From Cynocephalus volans (lineage: Eukaryota > Chordata > Mammalia > Dermoptera > Cynocephalidae), in the NCBI RefSeq assembly GCF_027409185.1, contig NC_084474.1, positions 95,573,861 through 95,637,860 on the forward strand: a stretch of 64,000 bases of DNA, given 5' to 3'. Within the stretch, counting starts at the first letter, position 1; every line of letters starts with the position of its first letter. Both the position numbers and the translations under genes were made by a program. The notes under the pieces are model-generated. The model did not search any database. It was not told the DNA's origin and saw nothing but the letters and a program-made list of their open reading frames with translations. Positions 34,613 to 45,149 of this stretch are shown here, piece after piece.

Positions 34613-35926
34613 CAAGGAGATGTCAAAAAGTCCATGGAAAAATGGAATTGAAAGATAAAAATAAAAACAGGGCTGGCCAGTTAGCTCACTTGGGAGAGTG
34701 TGGTGCTGGTAACACCAAGGTCATGGGTTCAGATCCCCATACCAGCCAGCCACAAAAAAAATAAAACATAAACTTTACTTCTCAACATAAGCTCCATCAA
34801 GTTCAAGACACTTCTGTAAGCAATATCAGCTATTCAGTCCATCCTTAAAGAACTCAAGGTCCTGGGCACTTAACCATGTCAACGCAGTCTTTTTTACATT
34901 ATTAACTGAAGAAAAACGGGTGCCTTTTAAAGATTTTTAAGATTAGGGAACAAAAACGTCAGAAGGAGCCAGATCAGGACCGTAAGGGGGATGCCTAGTG
35001 ATTTCCCATCGAAACTCTCCAAACATGGCCCTCGCTTGGTGAGAGGCGTGAGCAGGAGCACGGTGTGGGAAGACTCTGGAGAAGCTTCCTCAGGGGTTCT
35101 GCGGCTGAGGCTTGGGCTAACTTTCTCACGACACTCTCACATCAGCACATGTTACCATCCTCGGCCCTCCAGGAAGTCAGCAAGCAAAATGCCTTGAGCA
35201 TCCCAGAAAACTGCTGCCGTGACCTGCGCTCTTGACCGTCCGCTTCTCTTTGACTGGATCACTTCCACCTGCTGGTGGCCGCGGCTCTGACTGTGCTTTG
35301 TCTTCAGCATCGTGCTGGCAAGCCCTGTGTCATCTCCCGTCACAGTTCTTCACAATCATGCTCAGGATCGCGGCCCCCCTCGTGTACGGGTCCCACTGAC
35401 AGCTCCGCGCTCGTCTGCAGGGGGTCTGGGTGCAGCAGTCTGGGCACCTGTGGAGCAGAAAGTTTGCTCAACTGTAATGTTTCAGTCAGAATCGTGACAG
35501 CTGAACCCACTGAGATGTTTGTGGTGGTGGCCGTTGCTTCTGCTCTTACTCGTCAGTCCTCTGCAACTAGGACACGGACAGGACTCGTGTTTCCTCAGAA
35601 GCCGACGTGGCTGGGCTGCCGCTGTGGGCTTCGTCGTCAACGCCGTCTCGTTCCTGCTTGACACGAGCTGTCCATTTGTAAAGCGCTGATTACTCTGGGG
35701 CACTGTCCCCATAAACTTCTCGTAATCATCAGTGATTTCACCATACTTCCACCCAAGCCTCACCATAAATTTGCTGCTTGTTCTTGCTCCAGTGAGCATC
35801 CTATCCTGCTCACACATGCGATAACAACTTAGTATGAGTTTATTTTGGTGCGAAAAAATTTTGAAATCCATGCACAGTTTTTTCATAATACGCATTTTCC
35901 ATGAACTTTTTGAAGATCCCTCATAT
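34613..35926 (-). mobile_element. Mariner-family DNA transposon, copy 2 (defective)
   Basis: Inverted near-twin of the element at 11162-12472. A 128-residue frame in one (35275-35661, +) is identical to that in the other (11421-11807, -). Both carry the same stops and frame breaks in the transposase. It is flanked by L1 sequence that continues on both sides. A SINE lies near its left end. Confidence 0.85.
34671..34764 (+). repeat. tRNA-Ile-derived SINE inside mariner copy 2
   Basis: Single unit starting GGGCTGGCCAGTTAGCTCAC with a tail of A and ATAAAA. It is a different SINE type and insertion point from the one in mariner copy 1. Confidence 0.85.
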
Positions 35927-36309
35927 CTGATAAGGGTCTAGTACCAGAATGTATAAAGAACTCCTACAACTCAACAATAAAAAAACAAATAACACAACTA
36001 AAAAGTGGACAAAGAATCTGAACAGACAGTTCTCCAAAGACCGTACATAAATGGCCAATAACCCCATAAACAGATGCTCAACATAGTTAGCCATTGGAGA
36101 AATGCAAATCAAACCTACAAGGATATCATGTGGCACCAGTCTGGCTGCAGTTGATGGAGGTTTGGAGAAGCCAATAAGCCCCCTGCTGTGCACGCCAGGG
36201 CCGTGCTTGGGGAGGTCTGGTCATGCAGACTGGGTAGGTTTCAGTGGACCATCTGCCAATATGCATGGAGTTCACAGCAGGGAAGGGGAGCGAGGCTTCA
36301 CACGCATGC

Positions 36310-36475
36310 TCTCAGTCAACAGCAAATCCTCACAGCAAGTAAGCGGATCTCCATTTTGCATACAAGAGAAACTAGGCTTAGAAAATGTAAGTAATTGCCC
36401 CAGAATCAAACAGTTGCTGAATGTGGGAGCTGACCTAAAGCCTACAGCTCCAAGGCTGTGCAGAGACCACTCACA
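36310..36475 (-). repeat. MIR SINE remnant
   Basis: Reverse MIR pattern: CTCCATTTTGCATACAAGAG, then AAGTAATTGCCCCAGAATCA, matching the MIR core in reverse. Confidence 0.65.
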
Positions 36476-36784
36476 GGTGTGAGGCAGCAGTGCCCAGCAG
36501 AAACGTGGTGTGGGCCACAAGTGGACTTGAGACTGTCCAGAGCCACATTTCAAAGGACACAGGTGATTTAATTTCAAGAGTATACTTATTTCAACCAATA
36601 CATCCAAAATACTGTCATGTCAATGTAATAAGCTAATGAGATGGTTCACACCTTTTTTTCTCATTCTGGGTGTGTGTTCACACCTGCAGTTCATCTCCAC
36701 TGGGACATCCGTGGAGCTCCTGCCTGTGCACAGGACAGCACAGGGGTGACAGTTACGATTACAATGTGGCCCGAGTCGAACACT

Positions 36785-36890
36785 TCCTCTTCTACCTAGT
36801 GGCTGTGTGACCTTGGGCAAGTTACTTAACTTCTCTGTACTTCAGTCGCCTCATCTGAAAAATGGAGATACCAGTGCCCACCTCAAAAAG
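36785..36890 (+). repeat. MIR SINE remnant
   Basis: Contains TGTGTGACCTTGGGCAAGTT followed by ACTTAACTTCTCTGTACTTC, the MIR core. Confidence 0.8.
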
Positions 36891-37104
36891 AACCAATCAA
36901 GAGCAAGCCAGGCACACAGCCACAGTGTCACCCATGCTAGCTCGAGCTGGTGCCTTGGAAAACCCACAGCTCAGGAGCTGCCCCCAACCAGGAGCATGTG
37001 GCACTACACTGACAGCCAGCAGGGCAGGCAAGGAAGGCCCAAGCCCAGCTAGACACCAGCCCACCCTGCACCCGCTACAGGAGACGAGGGGCGGGAGGAC
37101 CTAC

Positions 37105-38135
37105 CATCTCCACCGGCTGCCGTCTGTCTTCTGCTGCCCCCTCTCTCTCTCCTGGTCGACTTTCTTCTCGTTCCCACTGGACACCCCAGCTTTGACTGGC
37201 TCCTCTTCCTTCTCCACGTCCTCTCTGCCTCTGGCCCGCTTCACGCCACGCTGATGGCTCTCTTCCCTGGATGTGTGCTGGGTCCCCGCTGGCGCCTGGC
37301 CCTGCACCTGCCACTCCGCGGCCCCCTCGCTGAGCTCACTCCCACGCTGCGCCTCTCTCTCTCTGCTCCGCTCGTCCTTCTGGTCCTGACCTTCTAATTT
37401 TCGTTCCTTTGATTTTCCAGCCCCTTCCTCTGCGGCTCTGAGTACCCTCCTTTTCTTTCCTCTTCTGGAAACCACGCTGCCCGGACCAGACCCCTGGTCA
37501 TACTGGGTCTCCTTGCTCACCCTCGCGCCACCTGCTAATCTTTCGTCGTCGTCTGTCTTCATTTTCACGGCCCACACATCTGTCCCTTCCTTGTCATCGT
37601 GTTGAAGCTGTTTCCTTTCCAGCAGCTCTTCACACTTCCTGGCATCTCTGGGCTTCGTCTTTCTCACTGGGCCTTGCTCAGAGCCGTCCCCTGGCATGGC
37701 TTCTCTGCCATCCTGCGTTCCTTTCTCATGGTGACACTGCCCCTCCTTTCTAGCACGTTCCTCCCCGGGTCCCCTCTCCTTCGACTCCTGCTCCCTGCAG
37801 CTGAGGTCCTCCTGCGTGCTCCTACTGTCCCCGTGGCCCACCTCTGGCCTCGCGGCTTTTGTGTGTATCCCGACAGGTTTCTCCGGAAGCCTTCTCTCTT
37901 CAAGGTTTTCTCCTTTACTTTTTTCCTGCTTGCATTTGCTCTTCTCACGGCTCCCACCCTGGCCATTGAGCTCACGGCCGTCCCCTCCAGGGGCTGCCTT
38001 CCTGCCGGGCGCTGCCTGCAGGACTGTCTCCTTCGCTCTCTTCTCCTGGGTCTTGGAGGGCTGGCCGGAGACGCCGTCAGGTCCGCTGAGGGCCATCTTC
38101 AGCTCATCTGCAGGACCTCCACATGGCCTCGCGAC
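37105..38135 (-). CDS. TOP1MT: TOP1MT upstream exon F: long charged nuclear-type N-terminal domain
   Basis: A 1031-base exon, fully open, between acceptor TCTGTCTGGACAAG and donor GATG|GTAGGT (phase 0 in, 2 out). It encodes about 343 residues dominated by Lys, Arg, Glu, Asp and Gln. Basic clusters include RRGKKRRV and HQRGVKRARGRE. It ends R-W-R-W, and splicing to exon 2 gives RWRWWEEEK. In nuclear TOP1 the matching place reads KWKWWEEE, where Trp203, Trp205 and Trp206 affect strand rotation. The open length, charge bias and exact motif at the junction make chance unlikely. Not proven transcribed. Confidence 0.75.
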
Positions 38136-38648
38136 CTTGTCCAGACAGAGAGAACACACCATAAGTGGGGTCACACATAAGCCATGGGCAGTGCCCACCC
38201 CAGGGACCTGAAAACAGGAGAGAAGCTCCACACAACAGATGCGCCGCAGAGGGGCACACAAGCTGTGGTCACGTGGGTCTGATAAGTGGCCCCTACCAAG
38301 CTTCCGAAAGCAGCTTCTTGGCCTTGGCTCCTGTGGAGCAATAACAAGGGACTGAGCTTGGGGCTATTCCCAGGTCGGGGGCAGGTGCAGGCCACATTGG
38401 TCCACGCAGTGGCACCCACCATACCCGGGCACAGACAGGAACGACTGGGGAGAGAGTGCCATCCCAATGCCACCTCCAGTCCAGGTGCTACCAACTTAAT
38501 TCACAATAAAATCCTACTAGAAAATCAAACATTAAGTTGATGCATTGTCTTCTTATATTTGCAAGAAAAAGCGTCTGCCCAGCATGAGTCCCCATGAAGT
38601 GGCTCATCAGAACCGAGCTTACCACGTACTCCGGTCTGCGGTGCTCAC

Positions 38649-38715
38649 CTGGCCTTTCTTCTTGGACGGCTTCCCGTGGTTATCAGTCTTCACTGGCTTG
38701 GGAATCTGTGCAGAT
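38649..38715 (-). CDS. TOP1MT: TOP1MT upstream exon E (basic)
   Basis: Acceptor TTGTGTTCTAG, donor CAG|GTGAGC, phase 2 in and 0 out. Encodes SAQIPKPVKTDNHGKPSKKK then GQ, a lysine-rich stretch with an NLS-like PSKKK cluster. The phases fit exons D and F. Confidence 0.7.
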
Positions 38716-41104
38716 CTAGAACACAAATTTATACAAATATCCAAATCTGCTGCTCGTTTAGAGAGCCTACCATTTTAAAAACAGGAGAAAAGATTCAAAA
38801 TAATTTCACAGAAACCTCTCATCTTCTTAATGGCCTTTATCCTCCTTTCTAAAAAATATGCTTGGTAAATACGATGGCAAATCTCCCAGCAGGGATGTGA
38901 CTGAGCCTCAGCAAGCTGGTGAGGTGTCCACCAAGTCCAGAAGCCAGGACATGTCTCTCACACGCCTCCCACCCCACAGAAGCCTCCTGGGCCACAGGCA
39001 GAGAGGACAGCAAAGGGCAGCCCCTTGTCACTCACCAGGGCCATCTCTGTCCCCTGTCAACACTATGACAGCTTGGAAATCATCAGTTTAGAAGAACAGT
39101 CCTTCAAAAGTAACTTTTAAAGAAGTAGTAAATCTGAAAGAATATATTCAGAAGCAAACCCCACACTAAATAGAGAGAGGGACATAATCGGCCTAGACAG
39201 GAATGGCACAGGGCACCACCCGGGCTTGCTGGGGCCCAGCAGCTGGGGCAGGCCCTGCCAGGGGAAACCCCACGCAGGGCGGTCTGAGGATGAAGGCCAT
39301 GTGGAAGGGAGCAGAGAGGAGCCCCCGGCCAGCAGCCAGCCAGAGAACAGCGCTCAATCCCACAGGGGCAGGGACTGTTGACAATGCCAAGAGCCTGGTG
39401 CCTCGACATACACTGTCCCCACCAACACCCCTGGATTCCGGCCTGTAATGCCTTGAGCTGAGAATCCTGCCATGTGACCCTCAGACCTGTGCACTAGCGC
39501 TTAGGGCTGTTTCAGCCGCCAGCACGGAACACACAGAACACTGGTGACTCTGTTCCACCACTTGTGCAATGTGATACCCTGCCGTTACTGAAGTCGCCAC
39601 CAAAGAAAGCCTTTGCCAGATGTGTTCTGTGGACTGTGGACTTCCAGCCTCTGAAACTTTGTTTTCCAGTCAGCCTAGAGTTGCAAACTTGCCATGAGAC
39701 AAGTACTATCCAGACCCTGAGAAACCAAAACGACATCAATAAAGACCCTAAGCTAACGTCAAGATGGAAACAGAGAACAGATGGAACCAGACCTTGCACC
39801 CGGCTCCTTGCAGGAACCCCCCACAGCTCACATCCTCCTCCCTTCTGCTTTTCACTTCCTAGGCTCCATTCCTTCAATCTCTTATTTAAAACCTCTCAGT
39901 AAATCCGAGGTTTGGAGATGGCTCTAGTCCAGCCGTTCTCAGGTTTACCAGAGAGGTGGGTTAGCCCAACATCTCTCCACAGGTCACAGTATTCCTGAAT
40001 AAACGTGCACGCGTACGCACACGCACACACACACACACACAAAAAAAACACTGGTGAACTGGGCCAGACGGTGGAGTCCTGGGCTGCAGACCACCAAGGA
40101 ATTCTCCAGGATGCAGAATCTCAGTGCCCGGCCTCACCCACAGCTACCCAGCTGAAATCATCAGGTGGGGCCCAGGAACCTCTGCTGTTTGACATTTGAT
40201 TAGGGAAAACTTCAGACACATACAAAAGCAGAGAGGACAGTGTAATGAACTCCCATAAACCTGTGACTCCAATTTGAAAATTATCTGCTCATGATCAACC
40301 TCTTCTCACACAGCCCCACAGGAAGCCCCTGTATTTTAAGCAACTTACAGGTAACACTCAACAGCTAAGAATTGAAGGGAACTTCCTCACCCTGATAAAA
40401 GACATCTACAAAAACCCCATGGTTAGCTCAAACCAACTGATTCTAACTTAAAATCTATTTGCCATGAACTGACACAAATCCTGCCATCGAGCCATGGATT
40501 CATTTACAGCACTGCACTTTTCAAAAGCAAAACCTAACACGGTTTTTCGCATCAGGTTTTCTTCCTTGTTCTGCTGGACAAAGGGAGCTCTTTACACTAA
40601 CATCTGATACAAGAAAACAGAGCCGAGAGGTAAAGAAAGGTCAGCAACACTTGCATGCCTGATGCCTTTTCCGCTGCTTTTGGTTCTACTCTTTGAAAAA
40701 AACGTGATTATATTGACTGTTAAGAAGTTCACCGTTATTTTTGACAAGGTCATTTATTTAAAACAAAAACAAAAAGCGCCCAAGGCACGTGAGAGAGCCG
40801 CCAGTCCCCTCAGGCCATTAGTGTCACAGCTGGGCTCTGTGCACACAGGAGAGCTGGGTTTCCTCACACTCAGACAGGAGCTCACATTACCCACCCGTCC
40901 CACAGTCCTATGCAGTCTTCTGCTCAAGTGAAAGCAAAGACTGGAATAAACACAGGAGTGCAGGTCCAAATGCCACCACAAAGGCCAGACTGTAGGGACA
41001 AAAGGTGCTCCTGCTCCCAGCCCCTCGCTCCGACTCCCCCTCACCATCCACACCTCACCTCACCTCACTCTGCAAAGGAAAGGGGTAGAAAGAACAAACC
41101 GCAC
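38716..41104. other. Intron of the long TOP1MT form with old L1 pieces and a CA repeat
   Basis: L1-like fragments lie at about 40187-40300 and 40365-40440 (GAAGGGAACTTCCTCACCCT), and a (CA)n microsatellite at 40010-40040. A block near 39560-39660 may be LTR-derived. I see no further exon. Confidence 0.5.
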
Positions 41105-41175
41105 CTGTTAACAGGATCATCCTGTCCTGGATTTTCTCTCGAAACAGAGAATTTATTTTCTTCTTTCAAGCTCTG
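41105..41175 (-). CDS. TOP1MT: TOP1MT upstream exon D
   Basis: Acceptor TTGTGACTTGTAG, donor ACAG|GTGCGG, phase 0 in and 2 out. Encodes QSLKEENKFSVSRENPGQDD then PVN. It is needed to connect exon C (phase 0) to exon E (phase 2); without it the frame breaks. The polypyrimidine tract is modest, so this is the least certain of the set. Confidence 0.6.
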
Positions 41176-41709
41176 CTACAAGTCACAAGATAACAGAGAG
41201 TTACACTGAAAGCATTTCCATGTCACATAAACAGTCAGAAGTTCTGTCAAAACAGTAAGGCCACCACCAACATGTCCTGTCCATGGCCACTAGGAAGACC
41301 AAACATGATGCTTAGGACACGAGGAGACATGAGGCTGGCCTCAGCCAGTGGCTGCTCACGATACTAAAACTCAGCTCACAGCAGCCTCATCAAAGGATTC
41401 CAAGTGGCAAAAGACAGCCCTCCTGGACAGAGCAGGACTGCGGGATCCCCTCCCCAAACCCAGCTCCTTTCAAATTCCAGGCACAACAGGGCAGCAGCAG
41501 GCGGGAGGGAGAGGAGATCCTTCTGAAATCTGAAATAAAGGCACTGCACATGAATGCAAAGTACACATTTCTCAGCTTATCAAAATAAAATGCTAAAAAA
41601 GGTTTTTCATACTCATCAAAAAGGTTCATGAGTAAAAAAAGTGAAGAACACAACATATGGAAGACTGTGAGTTTAAGAATGAAACAGACGGTAAACAGAA
41701 GCTTCAGAC

Positions 41710-41809
41710 CTGTTCTTCCCCACATCTTCCCCGATTCTCTTGGTTTGGCTCCTTCACTTTCTGCTTCTTTGGGTTTTCCAGCTTCGTCCTCTCAGTATTC
41801 TTTCTCTTC
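41710..41809 (-). CDS. TOP1MT: TOP1MT upstream exon C (bipartite NLS-like)
   Basis: Acceptor TTTCTTTGATTAAAG, donor ACAG|GTCTGA, phase 2 in and 0 out. Encodes KRKNTERTKLENPKKQKVKE then PNQENRGRCGEEQ. Two basic clusters, RKRK and PKKQKVK, about ten residues apart look like a bipartite nuclear localization signal. Confidence 0.7.
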
Positions 41810-42126
41810 CTTTAATCAAAGAAACATGTCAATGGGACTCCAAAGGGAAAAATTGCAAAGCTAACGTCAAGATGATGTGTTTGACAGGAAGAAACGTGCA
41901 CTGCCCAGGAAGGTGACAACATCCCTTCCCTCCCTCTCCTCCCCTGATACCAGACTCCCAGCCCAGAGGCTCCGTGCCACGTCTGTGTTCTCTGCTGGTG
42001 TAGTGATGAGGTCAAATTAGACCAGATTGTTGCAAAAGCTGAGTCCGCAGGCAAAGCACCCCCAGTAACAAAAACCATAATTCACAAACAAGCAAAGACC
42101 ACTTCCTCCCAAAAGTATTCTGTTAC

Positions 42127-42225
42127 CTCACAAGGGCAGCCTTATCCTTCACTGAGAACTGCTTGAAATCATGCCCCTGAGCATCTCCCATTGCCTCTTC
42201 TTTATCTGTGACCGGGTATCCCCAG
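42127..42225 (-). CDS. TOP1MT: TOP1MT upstream exon B with likely start codon (coding 42127-42191)
   Basis: Acceptor TTTTCTCACAG, donor GAG|GTAACA, phase 2 out. The ATG at 42189-42191 has G at -3 and G at +4 and gives MGDAQGHDFKQFSVKDKAAL then V. The frame is open back through this exon and into exon A, so an upstream start cannot be ruled out. From 42226 to 43291 I see only intron. Confidence 0.68.
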
Positions 42226-43149
42226 CTGTGAGAAAACATACAGGCCACGATGCATTAGGGAGGCCCTCAGGGGGAGCAGCAGGGCAGTTCTAAAGGAGGT
42301 GAGCCTGGACCCATGTGGCAGGGAAGGACATTCTATGGCCTGTCCTGCCTGTGGCTGACAGACTGAGTCTACATTGGAAACACAGCAACAACTAATATCA
42401 ACCCACATCCAAGAGACCAGCAAAGGCACTCTGTTCATGAAGTCTCCACTGTTTCTGACAATCAATAGATATTTGTTCTTAATTCCGTCACCACATAATT
42501 AGCATTTCTAGGAAGAGTTTCAGTTAACCGGCTCTGAGCATTTTCCAGAGTTTTCATGTCATTATGTTCACATTTTTAAACATTACAACTAATCATTCTG
42601 AATGCAGACAGACTCCACTGAAAATAGCCTGTGTGCTGGTTTTAGCTGAATACTTATGGCTTTAAGAGAAAAATAGCTGTAAACTGGAGGTGTTACAAGG
42701 TGGCTGCTAGCAATGAAAGAGGAGGGAGGCAGATCAGAAGGTCACAACGAAGAGGGCACAGGACGACACCAGCTCCACGATGCACACAACCAGTCCCTAC
42801 GGTTAGCAGAGATGGAGGTTTCAAGTCCAGGCAGGAAGCCCCGAGCGCAGGAGGAAAGGCCCAGGGGCAAGTGCGCCCAGAGCGTCCCCTGCGGCAGGAC
42901 GGAGCAGGATTTCCAGCTGCGGGGGCTGTTCCAGGTCCCACTCCAGGACAGCCGGAGTGTCGCTGCTGGTCAGGAGGCCCCGCAGGCCGTGAAGGTCGTG
43001 GGGGGAGGGGAACACCCCGGGAAGGGGGTACTGTGGGGAGAGGAACATGGAGGAAACGGGGCTACCCAGGGGAGGGCGACAACACGGGAGGGACGAGCCG
43101 GTGAGTCGGGAGCAACACCAGGGGACGGTCGTCACCTAGAGCGTAACCA

Positions 43150-43660
43150 GGGTCGCAAAGGGGAAGAGAATCACCAAGGGCACGCCCGCGCCCCTCCCGC
43201 AGCGCGCTCAGGCCGGGTCCCACCTCCTCTGCAGCTCCTCCAGGGCCCTCCAGACCGCGCAAAGCCACAGCACCAACGCCCAGCCGGCTACCTGCCACTT
43301 CCGACGGCGTCAGTGCCCGCAGGAGCCGGGACACTCCGGCCGCGCGCGTGCGCAACCGCCGCTGCCACGTGCCGCGCCTCGACGCCGCCGCCGGAAGTGG
43401 GCGGGCCCCACGTGCGCGGGGCGGGACGAGCATGCGCAGGGGCGGGGCGCACAGCGCAGGGGCGGGGCCGCGCGGCCGCTCCGTCCGACGTAGCCCCGGG
43501 CGCGGGCCGGGCGGGCTTCGCTCCCAAGACTGAACGGCTGGTGTTGGGGAAGGTGCGCGGGCGCGGGTCACCTGGCCGGCGGGCGGAGGACCTGCCGAGA
43601 GGGAGCGGAGAGGACGCGGCCCGGCGAGGGCGGAGCGAGGGAGCGGACGCGGCTGGCCTT
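43150..43660 (-). promoter_or_regulatory. TOP1MT: Second CpG-island promoter and noncoding exon A of TOP1MT
   Basis: CpG-dense block with CCGGAAGTG at 43391. A donor GGCAG|GTAGCC ends exon A at 43292. If transcription starts above 43433, an upstream ATG (43431-43433) opens a frame that runs into exon B and stops after the main ATG, a possible upstream-ORF brake. The island could also drive a transcript toward RHPN1. Confidence 0.6.
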
Positions 43661-43699
43661 GCGTAGAAGCAGAACCTTCGTGCTTCTGTTTTATTTGGG

Positions 43700-44978
43700 G
43701 GGGGGGGCCAGGAAGCAAGGGAGGGGGAAGCCAGTTTCGGGCATGGGGAAGAGCAGGTTGGTGCTGGCACCTGGGCTCGACCCCCTCGGGGACAGCACAG
43801 AACACACTTCCGCAGTGAGTGCTCTGGTCTCCATCCACCACCTCTTGCGGGTCGTTAGCCACCACCACCCTCACCTCCAGCAGGCCCCGGGCACAGCCCA
43901 GCACCCCTCGGCACTGAGCGAAGCCCTCAGGCGGAAGTCGCAGGTTCCCGCGGCAGGCGTTGGAGCGCACGGAGAGCATCAGCCCACAGAGTGCGCGTGC
44001 GCCCGTGCTGGGCTTGGGCAGGGCCCGGCAGCTGTGCACGTGATGGTGCAGGCACTCAGGAGTATCGTCACGACATGCTCCCATTTGCGTTTGAGAGGGG
44101 TGACCTGGCATCAGTGGGCAGGAAGGCCTGCGAGAAGCCTTGCTCTGTCGGGGGGACGACAGCAGGAGCCCAAACCACGGGCCAACAGAGGATGTGGGAG
44201 GTGCATGACAATTAGCATGGTGTGGAAGTAAGAACAAGGGAAGTCGAGGGTGGTGTCCAGGGTTCCAGTTTGCGTGACTGGGTGGGTGGCGATGTCTTCT
44301 GACCCTAAAACACATACTCAGGAAAACAGAGGCTGTTACAAACACGTTCTCTTAGTTTACAATTGGCTTTTTTATAAGTTTTAGTGCCTTTGTTTGAGGT
44401 TATTGAAAATGTCATTTTCCTGCCTTCTTAACAAATGGACGTTAGGCAAATAGCTGTTTTCCTGTTTTGTTGAATAATGGCCATACAAAGCTGCCTGTCA
44501 TGTAGAAAGCCTCACCCCGCCAGCCTCCTACTCTGCAGAGCATTTGCATAAAGATGGCACCTAATCTACAATTGTGCCTGTATTAGTTAGAGCCATGCGG
44601 AGGCTGAACTCATTTTATTCAGAATGCCACAGGAACAATAGCCAAAAAAGGATACCATGAAGGCAACATATATCATATGCTTCTTAAAAAACCCATTGTC
44701 AGCATCAGTGACAACAGCATTACCGCTCAGTCACTGAGATTAAAAATTAGTCAAACGTGGAAAATAGAAACAGGTTTTCAGGGAATGGAGGCTTTGGTTC
44801 CACTGAATAATGCCCCCTCTTTTGCTTGGTAAATAAATGGTAATATTTCCTGGTGATACATATTTTCGAGGGTAGCTATGTCTAGGTGGTCTCAAGTTTG
44901 GGGTAAAATCCTTGTTAGTTGACTGCCTGGATGGGTGTCAAAAAATATTTTATAAATTGTATCCAAAAATGTGTGGCA
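43700..44978. other. Intergenic stretch, no supported feature
   Basis: Open frames on both strands near 43700-44345 are composition-driven and lack a recognisable domain or clean splice sites. The rest is AT-rich with no named repeat. Confidence 0.4.
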
Positions 44979-45149
44979 AGGGCCGGCCCATGGCTCACTC
45001 AGGAGAGTGTGGTGCTGATAACACCAAGGCCGCAGGGTCGGATCCCTATATAGGGATGGCCGGTTAGTTCACTTGGGAGAGCGTGGTGCTGACAACACCA
45101 AGTCAAGGGTTAAGATCCCCTTACCAGTCATCTTTAAAAAAAAAAAAAA
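44979..45149 (+). repeat. Dimeric tRNA-Ile-derived SINE
   Basis: Left unit GGGCCGGCCCATGGCTCACT, right unit GGCCGGTTAGTTCACTTGGG, A-tail, and flanking duplication AAAAATGTGTGGC on both sides. The cleanest example of the dimer in the window. Confidence 0.92.

Larger units (their letters stand above)
32950..36160 (+). repeat. L1 ORF2 remnant split by an LTR and a mariner
   Basis: L1 phrases continue across both interruptions: TCTCAGTAGATGCAGAAAAA at 32959, CAAAATCCCAGCTGGCATTT after the LTR, and TCTGATAAGGGTCTAGTACC after the mariner. Frames are broken. The nesting orders the events: L1 first, then LTR and mariner, then the SINE inside the mariner. Confidence 0.8.

Noticed and set aside
37599-38211. 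Plus-strand frames of 193 and 131 residues opposite TOP1MT exon F
   Set aside because: Shadows of the highly charged minus-strand exon; the plus-strand frames lack splice context and domains.
41710-41809. Skipping exon D and joining exon C directly to exon E
   Set aside because: Exon C ends in phase 0 and exon E needs phase 2, so the join meets a stop after ten codons. A cryptic acceptor ten bases inside exon E (GCACAG|ATT) would restore the frame, so a D-skipping variant is possible but secondary.
43062-44345. 427-residue open frame on the minus strand over the second CpG island
   Set aside because: Stop-free because of CpG-rich composition; it reads across the exon A donor in a frame that hits a stop in exon B. 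No domain.
44979-45149. A functional tRNA-Ile gene
   Set aside because: The tRNA-like units have A-tails and target duplications, are dimerised and lack a foldable complete cloverleaf, so they are SINEs.
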